In this document: positions 9,014 through 17,395 of the stretch, piece after piece | Numbering within the stretch: the first letter of the stretch is position 1 | Layout of the letters: every line of letters starts with the position of its first letter | NCBI RefSeq assembly: GCF_965137005.1 | Contig: NZ_CBCRXM010000005.1 | Location: 134,333-198,332, forward strand | Direction: 5' to 3' | Source of the DNA: Sphingomonas_O antarctica | GTDB lineage: Bacteria; Pseudomonadota; Alphaproteobacteria; Sphingomonadales; Sphingomonadaceae | Length of the DNA: 64,000 nt | The notes under the pieces: generated by a model | What the model was told of the DNA's origin: nothing | Seen by the model: only the letters and a program-made list of their open reading frames with translations | Databases searched by the model: none | Made by a program: the position numbers and the translations under genes

Positions 9014-10365
9014 CCGGCGATTTTTCGCGGATCGGCGATGGCCCCGGCGATGGCGCTGGCGGCGACGGTTGCGGGACTGGCGATATGCGTGCGGATGCCC
9101 GGCCCCTGACGCCCCTCAAAATTCCGGTTGGTGGAGGAGATCACGCGGCTGCCGGGCGCAAAACCTTCGCCGCCGGCATAGAAACACAGCGAACAGCCGC
9201 TGTCGCGCCATTCGAAACCGGCGCGGGTGAAGATCTTGTCGAGCCCCTCGGCTTCGGCGGCACGCTTGACGGCGCGACTGCCGGGCACGGCCAAGGCGAC
9301 AACACCCGCTGCGATATGTTTGCCGTCGAGAATGGTTGCAGCGGCGCGCAGATCGGACAGGCGCGCATTGGTGCAGCTGCCGAGAAACGCCGCAGCGATT
9401 GGCGTATGCTCGATCCGGTCGCCCGGCGTCAGGCCGACATAATCGTGTGCACGCCCCGGTCCGTGTGGCACGATCGCATCGATCGGGATGCTGTGTTCGG
9501 GGCTGGTGCCCCAGCTGACCATCGGTGCGATGCCGTTGGCGTCGATGACGATCTCGGTGTCGAACTGCGCATCGGCGTCGCTGTATAAATCCGACCAGTC
9601 GGGCAGCGGATCGGGCGCGTAACGTCTCCCCGCGAGATAGTCGCATGCCACAGTGTCAGGCGCCATGATCGCGCCGACTGCGGCGAATTCGGTCGCCATG
9701 TTGCACAGGGTCATGCGCGCTTCCATGTCGAGCGCCGACACCGCCTCGCCGGCGAACTCGACGACATGGCCCGATCCGCCGCCCGCACCGTGCTTGGTGA
9801 GCAGAAAAAGCGCCATGTCCTTGGCGGTGACCCCGGGCTGCAGCGCGCCGGTGAAGGTGATCCGCATTGTACGCGGCCGCTGTATCCGGAGCGTGCCGGT
9901 GACCATAGCATGCTCGGCTTCGCTGCTGCCGATGCCCCACGCGAACGCCCCGAACGCGCCCTGCGTACAGGTGTGGCTGTCGGGCGCGACCAGCGTCAGG
10001 CCGGGCAGCACGATGCCGAGTTCGGGCGAAATGACATGCGTAATGCCCTGATCGGGGTCATCGACGTCGAACAAGGTGATGCCTGCCGTCTCTGCCGCAG
10101 CCCGCGTTTCGGTGATGAACGCGCTGCCGCCCGGGACTTCGGTCGCGTCGCCCGAACGGTCTCGCGTCGAGACGATATGGTCCATCACCGCAAACACGCG
10201 CGCCGGGTCGGCGACGCTGCGCCCTGCCGCCGCCATCGACTTGAGTGCCGCCGCCCCGGTGCGTTCGTGAAGGAACACCCGATCAATGGCGAGCAGCGCC
10301 GCGCCGTCGCCCAGATCGGCGACGACGTGCGCATCCCAGATCTTGGCGAACAGGGTTTTAGCCAG
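9010..10365 (-). CDS. Aconitase-family hydro-lyase large subunit (LeuC-like), CTG start
   Basis: A 451-residue 4Fe-4S hydro-lyase. The cluster ligands are visible as Cys331 (GSCTNARL) and Cys391/Cys394 (SGCSLC). The proposed start is CTG at 10365-10363, which gives an N-terminus beginning xAKTLFAKIWDAHVV, the expected start of LeuC. GGAGGG lies seven bases upstream. No ATG, GTG or TTG occurs in frame between an in-frame stop 11 codons upstream and a GTG at 10278, and starting at that GTG would delete 29 conserved residues. The start overlaps the last eight bases of the DUF3598-like gene, so translation is probably coupled. It pairs with the LeuD-like subunit next to it. Confidence 0.85.
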   Translation of the reverse strand: MAKTLFAKIWDAHVVADLGDGAALLAIDRVFLHERTGAAALKSMAAAGRSVADPARVFAVMDHIVSTRDRSGDATEVPGGSAFITETRAAAETAGITLFDVDDPDQGITHVISPELGIVLPGLTLVAPDSHTCTQGAFGAFAWGIGSSEAEHAMVTGTLRIQRPRTMRITFTGALQPGVTAKDMALFLLTKHGAGGGSGHVVEFAGEAVSALDMEARMTLCNMATEFAAVGAIMAPDTVACDYLAGRRYAPDPLPDWSDLYSDADAQFDTEIVIDANGIAPMVSWGTSPEHSIPIDAIVPHGPGRAHDYVGLTPGDRIEHTPIAAAFLGSCTNARLSDLRAAATILDGKHIAAGVVALAVPGSRAVKRAAEAEGLDKIFTRAGFEWRDSGCSLCFYAGGEGFAPGSRVISSTNRNFEGRQGPGIRTHIASPATVAASAIAGAIADPRKIAG

Positions 10366-10846
10366 TTTGTCCCTCCAGCGACCGCCAGTCGCGCGTCACG
10401 AACTTTTCCTGAATAGCCGTGCGCGTCTCCAGCATCCCGTTGCGAATCCAGTGCCAGGTGCGACAGCGATTATGACCGTCGTCGGCAATCTGGATCTGTT
10501 CATAGAGATATAGCGAGGGATCGCCCTGTCGCTGCCAATACAGCATTACCGTACGGTTATATTCGTCGAGCGGCACTTCGGCGGCCCAACCCTTGATCAG
10601 ATCATTGTCCCACCACACGCGCTTGTCGCGATATTCGGCGGGAAATTCGCGGACCTCGGTGCGCCCGTCGGCCCAGGTGTAATAATTGGTCTGGTGATAG
10701 AGATGCGGGCCACTGTCCGGAAAGCGGCAGAACAAGCGCGATTTGTGCTCGTCGATCTTCTCATTCGCAGCGTTGAAATAGGTGTAGATGCCGTCCCACA
10801 CGCCTTCGTGCCGCGCGAGCAGTGGCATGTCCTCGCGAATTCCCAT
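10358..10846 (-). CDS. DUF3598-like (lipocalin-type) protein, copy 1
   Basis: A 162-residue cytoplasmic protein resembling the DUF3598 calycin-like family, with no signal peptide. Motifs include HEGVWDGIYTYF, TWADGRTEVREFP and a C-terminal RTWHWIRNG. It is clearly paralogous to the protein at 16412-16855: both share the HEGxWxGxY, TWADGRTE and RTWxW segments. The start at 10846 has GGGAGG nine bases upstream; the ATG at 10855 sits directly on that site and is less likely. Function is unknown. A fold of this kind often binds a small hydrophobic ligand, and the operon position suggests a pathway intermediate. Confidence 0.75.
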   Translation of the reverse strand: MGIREDMPLLARHEGVWDGIYTYFNAANEKIDEHKSRLFCRFPDSGPHLYHQTNYYTWADGRTEVREFPAEYRDKRVWWDNDLIKGWAAEVPLDEYNRTVMLYWQRQGDPSLYLYEQIQIADDGHNRCRTWHWIRNGMLETRTAIQEKFVTRDWRSLEGQTG

Positions 10847-10848
10847 GG

Positions 10849-12126
10849 TCAGCATCCTCCCTGTTGTCTGGCAATATGAAAGGCTTTCGCCGCGTGTGCC
10901 CGCAGAATGGATAGAGTGTCGCGGGCCAGCGCGTCGGGGTCGAGTGTCGCGGCATCGATCGGGCGCTCATGTCGTGCATTAGCGGCATACCACGGATCGA
11001 ACAGTGCGCGGGCGCGGGCGATACCCCACGCACGCGCCAGATGACTGCCAAAGCGGTCGGGGGTGAAATCGGGATAGAGCTTGTCCGGACCGCCTCTGGG
11101 TAACGGTTCGAGCGTGACCGGTCGGTCAAGCGCATCGATTACCGCTTGCCACGGTGCCCATGTCTCAGGCGCGGTACCCGGCCAATCGTCCGACAGTCCA
11201 AAGCCTGGCAAATCGACATGCGCGCCCCGCCAGTGCAACTGGCCGTCAAAGTCAGTGGTGGTGACGGTCACAAACCCTTCGTCCTCCGCTTGTGCGAGGA
11301 CGGGACACGATCCCTGCGCCAGTTCGGCGAGGAAGGCTAAGCTGGCCGCTTGCTGGTCCGCCGGGGTCGCGACCTTGCGCGCGAGCCAGGACGCCGGGAG
11401 CAGGCCCAGTCGATCGATATGCGCCTGCAGCGGATCGCCATCATAAGCGGTGATCAAAACCGGCGGCGTCACGCTGTCGGGTGTTGGGACATCGCGCGGC
11501 GCGCTGAGCACGGCACCATAGCCGGCGCGATAAGCATCTCCCGCCGCGAGCATGTCCATCACCGTGTCGTTCACCTTCACCGGATCGTCATGAGCCCCGC
11601 TCAACCGCGTCGCATCGCGCACGTCAAACCACGGAAAGACCCAGCTCTGTTCGAGGATGCGGTTCCACAGCCAGGTCAAATGCTCGCCATAAGCGGTGGG
11701 CTGGAATGGCGGCAGATAGGATTCGGCGAACACCCGCATTTCATCGTCCGTCCAAACCGCATAGCCGCCGACTGCAAGACCGTGGAACCGGTCGGGGTGC
11801 CGCTTCAGCGCCGCGACCAGGATGATCCCGCCCGAATGGAAGCCGTAGGCGGCGACCTTGTCGAGACCCAGCGCGTCGAGGGTCGCGACCAAGGCATCGG
11901 CGAAATCGTCGATATCGGGGGTGCCGGGCAGCGCATCGGATTGTCCGAACCCCGGAGTATCGAGCGCAAGGCAGGTGAACTGCGTGCCCCATTGGCGCAT
12001 CAACGGCGCATATTCGGCCGAGGAGCGCGGGCTTTGATGAATCATGATCAGCGGCGGTCCGTCGCCACAGCGCCGGTAATGGACGCGGCGGGTGCCGACA
12101 TCGACGAAATGGCGTGTAATCTGCAT
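10849..12126 (-). CDS. Alpha/beta hydrolase, long form
   Basis: A 425-residue alpha/beta-hydrolase-fold protein, first gene of the leftward operon. It shows MIHQSPRSS (oxyanion-loop region), LDTPGFGQSD, and GFHSGG at the position of the nucleophile elbow (Gly-x-Ser-Gly-Gly with Ser preceded by His). It is about 130 residues longer than simple family members, with a second DLPGFGLSDDW segment near residue 300 that looks like a repeated half. The stop is two bases from the next start. An in-frame ATG at 12153 would add nine residues and place the operator inside the gene; I prefer 12126. It is likely an ester, amide or C-C bond hydrolase of the pathway. Confidence 0.8.
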   Translation of the reverse strand: MQITRHFVDVGTRRVHYRRCGDGPPLIMIHQSPRSSAEYAPLMRQWGTQFTCLALDTPGFGQSDALPGTPDIDDFADALVATLDALGLDKVAAYGFHSGGIILVAALKRHPDRFHGLAVGGYAVWTDDEMRVFAESYLPPFQPTAYGEHLTWLWNRILEQSWVFPWFDVRDATRLSGAHDDPVKVNDTVMDMLAAGDAYRAGYGAVLSAPRDVPTPDSVTPPVLITAYDGDPLQAHIDRLGLLPASWLARKVATPADQQAASLAFLAELAQGSCPVLAQAEDEGFVTVTTTDFDGQLHWRGAHVDLPGFGLSDDWPGTAPETWAPWQAVIDALDRPVTLEPLPRGGPDKLYPDFTPDRFGSHLARAWGIARARALFDPWYAANARHERPIDAATLDPDALARDTLSILRAHAAKAFHIARQQGGC

Positions 12127-12132
12127 ACCGCT

Positions 12133-12150
12133 AATTTGTCCGGACAAATT
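12133..12150. promoter_or_regulatory. Operator copy 1, palindrome AATTTGTCCGGACAAATT
   Basis: A perfect 18-bp palindrome lies between the divergent alpha/beta hydrolase (start 12126) and amidase (start 12190) operons. Its core contains GT-N4-AC, the spacing expected for HutC-type GntR operators. The same sequence recurs six more times in the cluster. Confidence 0.85.
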
Positions 12151-12189
12151 CATCTCGACAACCCCAAATCGTCGCGGCACAGTCACAAT

Positions 12190-12867
12190 ATGCTTGGAAC
12201 CCGCATGATCGCCGATGACCGCACGGCACGCCAGATTTTCGACGACACGATGGCCAATCCCGCGCGCGCCAAATTCGGCATGGGCGAAAAGCTGGCGATC
12301 GTGAACGTCGATTTCCAGCGGGCTTATACCGACATCCATGCCTTCAAGACGGCTTACGAAACCGACCCGCGTCAGATCGAGCATGTCAACACGATCAGCC
12401 GCCTCGCTCGTGCCAAGGGCATGCCGGTCATCTGGACGCATGTCGGCTATATGGCGGGTGGCGAGGATGCCGGCGTGTGGGGGACGCGGACGAACACGCC
12501 CGACAGCCTGCAAAATATTCAAATCGGCTCCGAGCGCTGGGATTTCGACCCGCGCTGCGAGATCGATAAGACGCAGGATGCGATCTACACCAAACGCATG
12601 CCGTCGGCGTTCTTCGAGACGCCGCTGGCGTCGTGGCTGGTGTGGCACAAGGTCGACACGGTGATCGTCACCGGCGGCAGCACATCGGGCTGCGTTCGGG
12701 CGACGGCAATCGACAGCGTGAGTCACGGTTACCGCACGATCGTCCCGATCGAATGTGTCGCCGACAAGCATGAGAGCTATCATTTCGCGAACCTGACCGA
12801 TCTTCAGTTGAAATATGCGGATGTCGAGCCGGTCCAAGTGGTGATCGACTGGATGGAGGCCCGGTGA
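12190..12867 (+). CDS. Isochorismatase-fold amidase (N-carbamoylsarcosine amidase-like)
   Basis: A 225-residue cysteine hydrolase with the Asp-Lys-Cys triad in place: Asp41 (VNVDFQRAY), Lys135 (YTKRMPSAF) and Cys168 (TSGCVRAT). It resembles N-carbamoylsarcosine amidohydrolase and maleamate amidohydrolase, which release ammonia from linear amides. It heads a rightward operon of seven tightly packed genes and faces operator copy 1. The following gene starts within its stop (GTGA). ATG 12205 is an alternative start. A cyclic-amide hydrolase followed by a linear amidase would make chemical sense with the next genes. Confidence 0.85.
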   Translation: MLGTRMIADDRTARQIFDDTMANPARAKFGMGEKLAIVNVDFQRAYTDIHAFKTAYETDPRQIEHVNTISRLARAKGMPVIWTHVGYMAGGEDAGVWGTRTNTPDSLQNIQIGSERWDFDPRCEIDKTQDAIYTKRMPSAFFETPLASWLVWHKVDTVIVTGGSTSGCVRATAIDSVSHGYRTIVPIECVADKHESYHFANLTDLQLKYADVEPVQVVIDWMEAR

Positions 12868-13724
12868 AATCCGACCCGGACCTGTATGCTTTCTCGCCTT
12901 ATCGCGACCGGCCACGGATCACCTGGCCCGGCGGCAAACAAGTCGCGGTGTGGGTCGCGCCCAACCTCGAATATTACGAGATTGATCCGCCCGCGCACCC
13001 GCGGCGCAAGGCGTGGACCAAACCGCATCCCGATGTCGTCGGCTATAGCCACCGCGATCACAGCAACCGCGTGTCGCACTGGCGCATGGCCGACGTGATG
13101 ACGCGCCACGGCTTTCCGGGTTCGGTCAGCCTGTCGGTCGCGCTGTGCCAGCATCACCCGGCTGTCGTCGCCGATGGCGTCGCGCGAGGCTGGGAGTATT
13201 TCAGCCATGGCATCTATAACACCCGCTACGCGTACGACATGTCCGAAGCGCAGGAACGCGCGATCATCGAGGATTCGATCCGCACCGTCCGTGATGCGAC
13301 CGACCAGAAGATCCGCGGCTGGCTCGCACCCGCGCTGACGCACACCGAAAATACCCTCAATCTGATCGCCGAATACGGCTTGGATTACACCTGCGACCTG
13401 TATCACGACGATCAGCCGACGCGCATCGCCACGAAGTCCGGCGACCTGATTTCGATGCCGTACAGTCTCGAGGTGAACGACCATTACGGTTTCTTCGTCT
13501 ATAATATGAGCCCGCGCGATTATGCCGACACGCTGGTGCGCCAGTTCCGCCGGCTGGCGGACGAGGGCGGCACGGTGATGTGTATTCCGCTGCACGCCTA
13601 TCTGATCGGCCAGCCGCATCGCATCGGCCCGTTTGCCGAGGCGCTCCATGAAATAGCCGCGGACGGACGGGCGTGGGCGACGACTGCGGGCGAGATCGCC
13701 GATGCATGGAGGGCCCAACAATGA
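12864..13724 (+). CDS. Polysaccharide deacetylase-like (PuuE/NodB family) hydrolase, copy 1
   Basis: A 286-residue protein of the NodB-homology fold with a GTG start inside the previous stop. The order RPRITWPGGKQVAVWV, SHWRMADVMTRHGFPGS, GWLAPALTHTENT and HAYLIGQP follows the PuuE-type allantoinase subgroup rather than sugar deacetylases. The usual TFDDG metal motif is replaced by PNLEYY, and the HSxxH motif reads SHGIYNT. This suggests hydrolysis of a cyclic amide, imide or ureide without the classical zinc triad. That function is inferred from subgroup similarity. Two further homologues are in the cluster. Confidence 0.82.
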   Translation: MKSDPDLYAFSPYRDRPRITWPGGKQVAVWVAPNLEYYEIDPPAHPRRKAWTKPHPDVVGYSHRDHSNRVSHWRMADVMTRHGFPGSVSLSVALCQHHPAVVADGVARGWEYFSHGIYNTRYAYDMSEAQERAIIEDSIRTVRDATDQKIRGWLAPALTHTENTLNLIAEYGLDYTCDLYHDDQPTRIATKSGDLISMPYSLEVNDHYGFFVYNMSPRDYADTLVRQFRRLADEGGTVMCIPLHAYLIGQPHRIGPFAEALHEIAADGRAWATTAGEIADAWRAQQ

Positions 13725-14095
13725 CGCGCGCAATGGCAAGTCGCACGATCATCTTCGGGATCGTCTTTTGGTTTTTGGCGGCGCAGTTCGTCCACTTTTT
13801 CCCGCAATTGTTCGATCGAGGGTGGCAGCAGATGGCGGTCTATGCGGCCGTCATTCCATTGAGCTGGGCAAGTGTGCCGTTGGCACTGGCCATCGCGCGC
13901 GCTCCAAAGCTGCTGGCCGTCGAAATCGTTGCGATCGGCACGGCGGCGGCAGCGCTGTTCGACGGGATCGCCATCGCCTGGGCGCCGCACCTCTACGCAG
14001 GCCTGTCCAATATGACGCAGATGGGCGCGGCGATGATTCTGTGGGGCGTCGGCTGGCTGCTGGTCTTTGCGCTGTGGGCCAAGGCGCGCGGATGA
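13721..14095 (+). CDS. Small four-helix membrane protein (DUF5367-like)
   Basis: A 124-residue very hydrophobic protein with four predicted membrane helices. It resembles the DUF5367 family. GGAGGG precedes the ATG, which overlaps the stop of the upstream deacetylase-like gene (ATGA). The last codons overlap the next gene in the same manner. Lying between two PuuE-like genes, it may help import or export a pathway compound, but there is no direct evidence for transport. Confidence 0.7.
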   Translation: MTRAMASRTIIFGIVFWFLAAQFVHFFPQLFDRGWQQMAVYAAVIPLSWASVPLALAIARAPKLLAVEIVAIGTAAAALFDGIAIAWAPHLYAGLSNMTQMGAAMILWGVGWLLVFALWAKARG

Positions 14096-15006
14096 CGCTC
14101 GACGCCGCCTATCTCGACTATCCACGCCGGCGCGAAGGCTATGATCACGACCTTTATCCTTGGTCGGCGCTCAAAGACCGCGCGCCGGTGTATTGGCCTG
14201 GCGGCGCGGCGGTGGCGGTATGGCTGTGCGTCAGTCTGGAATATTTCCCGCTGACACCCGTCGACACGCCGTTCCGGGCACCGGGGCATATGCAGACGCC
14301 CTATCCCGACTACCGCCATTACACTGCGCGCGAATACGGCACGCGGATCGGCTTTTACCGGTTGCTCGATGCATTCGCGAAGGCGGGTATCCGCGCGAGC
14401 ATCGCTTGCAACAGCGCGATTGCCGAGCGTTACCCACAAATCATCGCCGACATTGTGGCCGGTGGTCACGAGATCATCGCGCATTCGACCGACATGAACG
14501 GCACCATCGCCAGCGGGATGCCGGAAGCGGACGAATGCGCTCTGATCGCAACGTCGCTCGACACCCTTGAACGCATCGGCGGCAAACGCCCGCGGGGCTG
14601 GCTGTCGATCGCGCGCAGCGAAAGCTGGAACACGCCGCGCCTGCTTTGCGAAGCGGGCGTCGATTACACGTGCGACTGGGTCAATGACGAGCTGCCCTAT
14701 CGCTTCACCAACGGCCTGATCGACCTGCCGCTCAATCACGAATTGAGCGACCGCCAGATCGTCGCCACGCAGCAGCAATCGGCAGACAGTTATGCGCAGT
14801 CGATCAATGACGCGTTCGACTGGTTGAACGGCGAGGCGGCGCGTGAGCGCGGTGGACGGATGCTGCCACTGCATGTGACGCCATACATCATGGGCCTGCC
14901 GTACCGCATCGGCGCGCTCGAAACGCTGCTCGCCGATCTGAAAGCAAAGGGTGCCTGGTTCGCGACGGGCGCGGAGGTCGTCGACGCGTGGGAGGCGCAG
15001 CAATGA
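14092..15006 (+). CDS. Polysaccharide deacetylase-like (PuuE/NodB family) hydrolase, copy 2
   Basis: A 304-residue homologue of the gene at 12864, with the same APVYWPGGAAVAVWL opening, GWLSIARSESWNTP and HVTPYIMGLPYR segments. The first metal motif reads VSLEYF and the second reads AHSTDMN, so the classical Asp and second His are again absent. It starts with ATG inside the upstream stop and ends on the ALDH start. Two unequal copies in one operon suggest two related substrates or a heteromeric enzyme. Confidence 0.82.
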   Translation: MTLDAAYLDYPRRREGYDHDLYPWSALKDRAPVYWPGGAAVAVWLCVSLEYFPLTPVDTPFRAPGHMQTPYPDYRHYTAREYGTRIGFYRLLDAFAKAGIRASIACNSAIAERYPQIIADIVAGGHEIIAHSTDMNGTIASGMPEADECALIATSLDTLERIGGKRPRGWLSIARSESWNTPRLLCEAGVDYTCDWVNDELPYRFTNGLIDLPLNHELSDRQIVATQQQSADSYAQSINDAFDWLNGEAARERGGRMLPLHVTPYIMGLPYRIGALETLLADLKAKGAWFATGAEVVDAWEAQQ

Positions 15007-16415
15007 AGGTGCGCAACCCGCGCACCGGGGCGCTGGATTACGAGATCGCGCCGCTCGGCGATGGTGCGCTGCGCGCTGTCGAACAGGACTTGCGCGGACG
15101 GCAGCGCGCTTGGGCAGCACTGCCGTTTCAACAGCGCGCCGGTGTGCTCGAGGCATTTGCATCAGCAATCGAGGCGCAGGCAACGGCTATCGCGGGAGCA
15201 CTCGAAATCGATACCGGGCGCCGTGCCATCAGTCGGATCGAAGTCACCGCGAGCATCGCCGCCATCCGCCGCTGGGCCGGGCGCGCGGAGGGTGTCGTGA
15301 CCGGCGCGTATCCCGCCGCGGCGGCGACCAGTGTGCCCGGCATCACGGCCCGCACGCGGTTGATCCCCTATCCGTTGGTCGGGGTGATCAGTCCGTGGAA
15401 TTTCCCGCTGACGCTGGCGCTGATCGACGCGATCCCCGCGCTGGCTGCGGGATGTGCGGTGATCGTCAAGCCGAGCGAGGTGACCCCGCGGTTCATCGCT
15501 CCGTTGATCGCGGCGATCCCCGCCGAACTGCCGTTGGCGGTGATCGAGGGGGACGGCAAAACCGGCGAAGCGTTGGTTCCGCTGGTCAACTATATCGCCT
15601 TTACCGGCAGCGTAACGACGGGGCGCAAGGTCGCGGCGGCGGCGGCGCACGCCATGATTCCGGCGAGCCTCGAACTGGGCGGCAAGGACGCGATGATCGT
15701 CCTCGCCAGCGCCGATCCGGTTCGCGCCGCTGAGGTCGCGCTGCGCGCGTCGATCGTCAATTCGGGTCAAGCGTGCCAGTCGATCGAGCGAGTCTATGTC
15801 GCGCGCGCGATTGCCGAAGCGTTCCTGACCGCGTTGACCGAGCAAGCGGCGGCGGTGCGGCTTAATGATGTGGACATCGGTCAAGGCGACATCGGCCCAT
15901 TCATCTTCGAACAACAGGCCACGATCGTCCAGGCGCAACTGGACGACGCGCTGGCGCAAGGAGCAACAATTCACACAGGTGGGCGTGTCGAAACGCTGGG
16001 CGGTGGCCTGTATTTGCGGCCGACTGTGGTCAGCGGCGTGACGCCCGACATGGCGTTGATGCGCGAGGAAACGTTCGGGCCGGTGGTGCCGGTGACGCTG
16101 TTCGGTACTATCGACGAGGCGGTTGAACTGGCCAATTCCGGCGACTTCGGTCTGTCTGCAGCAGTGCTGGCGGGAACGGCGGAGGAGGCCGAGGCGGTCG
16201 GCGAACGACTTTGCGCCGGCGGCATCTCGATCAACGACGGGTCGCTCACCGCCTTTGTTTGGGAGGCTGAGAAATCGAGTTTTGGAACGTCGGGGCTCGG
16301 TGCCAGCCGGATGGGTGACAGCGGCATCCTGCGCTTCTTCCGGCGGCAGGCGATCATTCGCCAGACCGACCGTCCGCTGCCGATCGCCGCTTATGCCGAG
16401 GATGCCCCACGATGA
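15003..16415 (+). CDS. NAD(P)-dependent aldehyde dehydrogenase
   Basis: A 470-residue aldehyde dehydrogenase with all key motifs: PWNFPL (cofactor site), Lys156 in VKPSE, Glu224 in LELGGKD and catalytic Cys258 in NSGQACQS. It oxidises an aldehyde to the acid (or to a CoA ester in some relatives). The start at 15003 overlaps the stop of the previous gene. It lies in the rightward operon controlled from operator copy 1, so it most likely oxidises an aldehyde released in this pathway. Confidence 0.9.
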   Translation: MKVRNPRTGALDYEIAPLGDGALRAVEQDLRGRQRAWAALPFQQRAGVLEAFASAIEAQATAIAGALEIDTGRRAISRIEVTASIAAIRRWAGRAEGVVTGAYPAAAATSVPGITARTRLIPYPLVGVISPWNFPLTLALIDAIPALAAGCAVIVKPSEVTPRFIAPLIAAIPAELPLAVIEGDGKTGEALVPLVNYIAFTGSVTTGRKVAAAAAHAMIPASLELGGKDAMIVLASADPVRAAEVALRASIVNSGQACQSIERVYVARAIAEAFLTALTEQAAAVRLNDVDIGQGDIGPFIFEQQATIVQAQLDDALAQGATIHTGGRVETLGGGLYLRPTVVSGVTPDMALMREETFGPVVPVTLFGTIDEAVELANSGDFGLSAAVLAGTAEEAEAVGERLCAGGISINDGSLTAFVWEAEKSSFGTSGLGASRMGDSGILRFFRRQAIIRQTDRPLPIAAYAEDAPR

Positions 16416-16855
16416 CCAGTTTTGCCGACGCCATGCCCGAAATGCTGCGCCACGAAGGCGAGTGGGAGGGCGTGTACCGTCATGTCGATCGCGATTTCAC
16501 GCTGATCGATGAACACGGTATGTGGACGCGCTGCGAGTTCCCGCGCGTCGGGCCTTATGCCTATATCCAGCACAACCGGCTGACGTGGGCCGATGGGCGA
16601 ACCGAGGAACGGTCGTTCCCCGGCATCTATCGCGACGGTCTGTTGTGGTGGGACACGGACCGATTTTCGGGCTTTGGCTGGGAAATGCATGGCGTCGTCA
16701 TGCTGCATCTCGACCGCAAGGATGTGCCCGACGCGCATTTCACCGAAATGATCGAGCTGTCGGCGGACGGCAACAGCCGGTCGCGGACCTGGCAATGGTT
16801 TCAGGACGGATTGCCCGTACGCCGGACCCTGTGTGACGAATGGAGGACCTCCTGA
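16412..16855 (+). CDS. DUF3598-like (lipocalin-type) protein, copy 2
   Basis: A 147-residue paralogue of the protein at 10358-10846. It keeps HEGEWEGVYRHV, CEFPRVGPYAYIQ, TWADGRTEERSFP and RTWQWFQDG. No signal peptide is present. It starts in the ALDH stop (ATGA) and its own stop shares one base with the next ATG. The two copies lie in the two divergent operons run from the same operator region, which suggests they handle two related ligands or steps. Function unknown. Confidence 0.72.
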   Translation: MTSFADAMPEMLRHEGEWEGVYRHVDRDFTLIDEHGMWTRCEFPRVGPYAYIQHNRLTWADGRTEERSFPGIYRDGLLWWDTDRFSGFGWEMHGVVMLHLDRKDVPDAHFTEMIELSADGNSRSRTWQWFQDGLPVRRTLCDEWRTS

Positions 16856-17394
16856 TGTTTAGCCTCCTGATCGGACTGGCCGCCGCCACTGCGTCACCCG
16901 GGGTGACCAAACCAACCGAGCGTGTGCCAACCGACGTGCGGCGCGTCACGTTAATCGTGCGCGACATGGAACGCTCGCTAAAGCTGTATCGAGACGTGGT
17001 CGGCCTCAAGGTCAATTACGACACGGTGGTCACGACTTCGGGCGTCGCGCTGCCCGCTGGCAAACCGGGTGCCAAGGCGCGGCTCGTGCTGCTCAATTCG
17101 AATGACCCGTTCGTCGGCTGGGTCGGGCTGATGCAATGGGTCGATACGCCGCTCGACGGGCCGGCCGATTATCCCAAACGCATGACGTTCGGCGGAACGG
17201 TGATCGTGATGAATACCGACGATGTCGAAGGGCGTTGTGCCGCGGCGGCGAAGGTCCCCGGCGTGACCATGACCGCGCAGCCGCGGATGCAGGAATATCC
17301 CGGACGCAACGGCGCGCCGCCGATTCATGTGAAGGGCTGCAACTTCTTCGATCCCGACGGTATACTGATAGAGATGAACCAGTTGCTGAAGTGA
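16855..17394 (+). CDS. VOC-superfamily protein with signal peptide
   Basis: A 179-residue protein with an N-terminal hydrophobic signal sequence (residues 1-16) followed by one vicinal-oxygen-chelate domain (RRVTLIVRDMERSLKLYRDVVGL, then FFDPDGILIEMNQ). VOC proteins are usually cytoplasmic, so a signal peptide is unusual. The start at 16855 has GGAGG at good spacing and overlaps the previous stop. It is the last gene of the rightward operon and converges with the next operon. It could be a periplasmic isomerase or binding protein. Confidence 0.75.
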   Translation: MFSLLIGLAAATASPGVTKPTERVPTDVRRVTLIVRDMERSLKLYRDVVGLKVNYDTVVTTSGVALPAGKPGAKARLVLLNSNDPFVGWVGLMQWVDTPLDGPADYPKRMTFGGTVIVMNTDDVEGRCAAAAKVPGVTMTAQPRMQEYPGRNGAPPIHVKGCNFFDPDGILIEMNQLLK

Positions 17395-17395
17395 G

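Noticed and set aside
8414..10365. Leucine biosynthesis operon
   Set aside because: No leuA or leuB nearby; the genes lie in an operon with a hydrolase, HMG-CoA-lyase-like enzyme and CoA-transferase under the catabolic operator.
11091..11100. Partial operator match TTGTCCGGAC inside the alpha/beta hydrolase gene
   Set aside because: Only one arm and the centre match, the other arm is lost, and the place is deep inside a gene far from any start.
11350..12189. N-terminal extension of the isochorismatase-fold amidase
   Set aside because: The open frame extends far upstream but overlaps the divergent hydrolase and the operator, and the family starts near 12190.
12127..12915. N-terminal extension of the alpha/beta hydrolase
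   Set aside because: The frame stays open to 12915 but is antisense to the amidase gene and gives a low-complexity Arg/Asp/His-rich translation.
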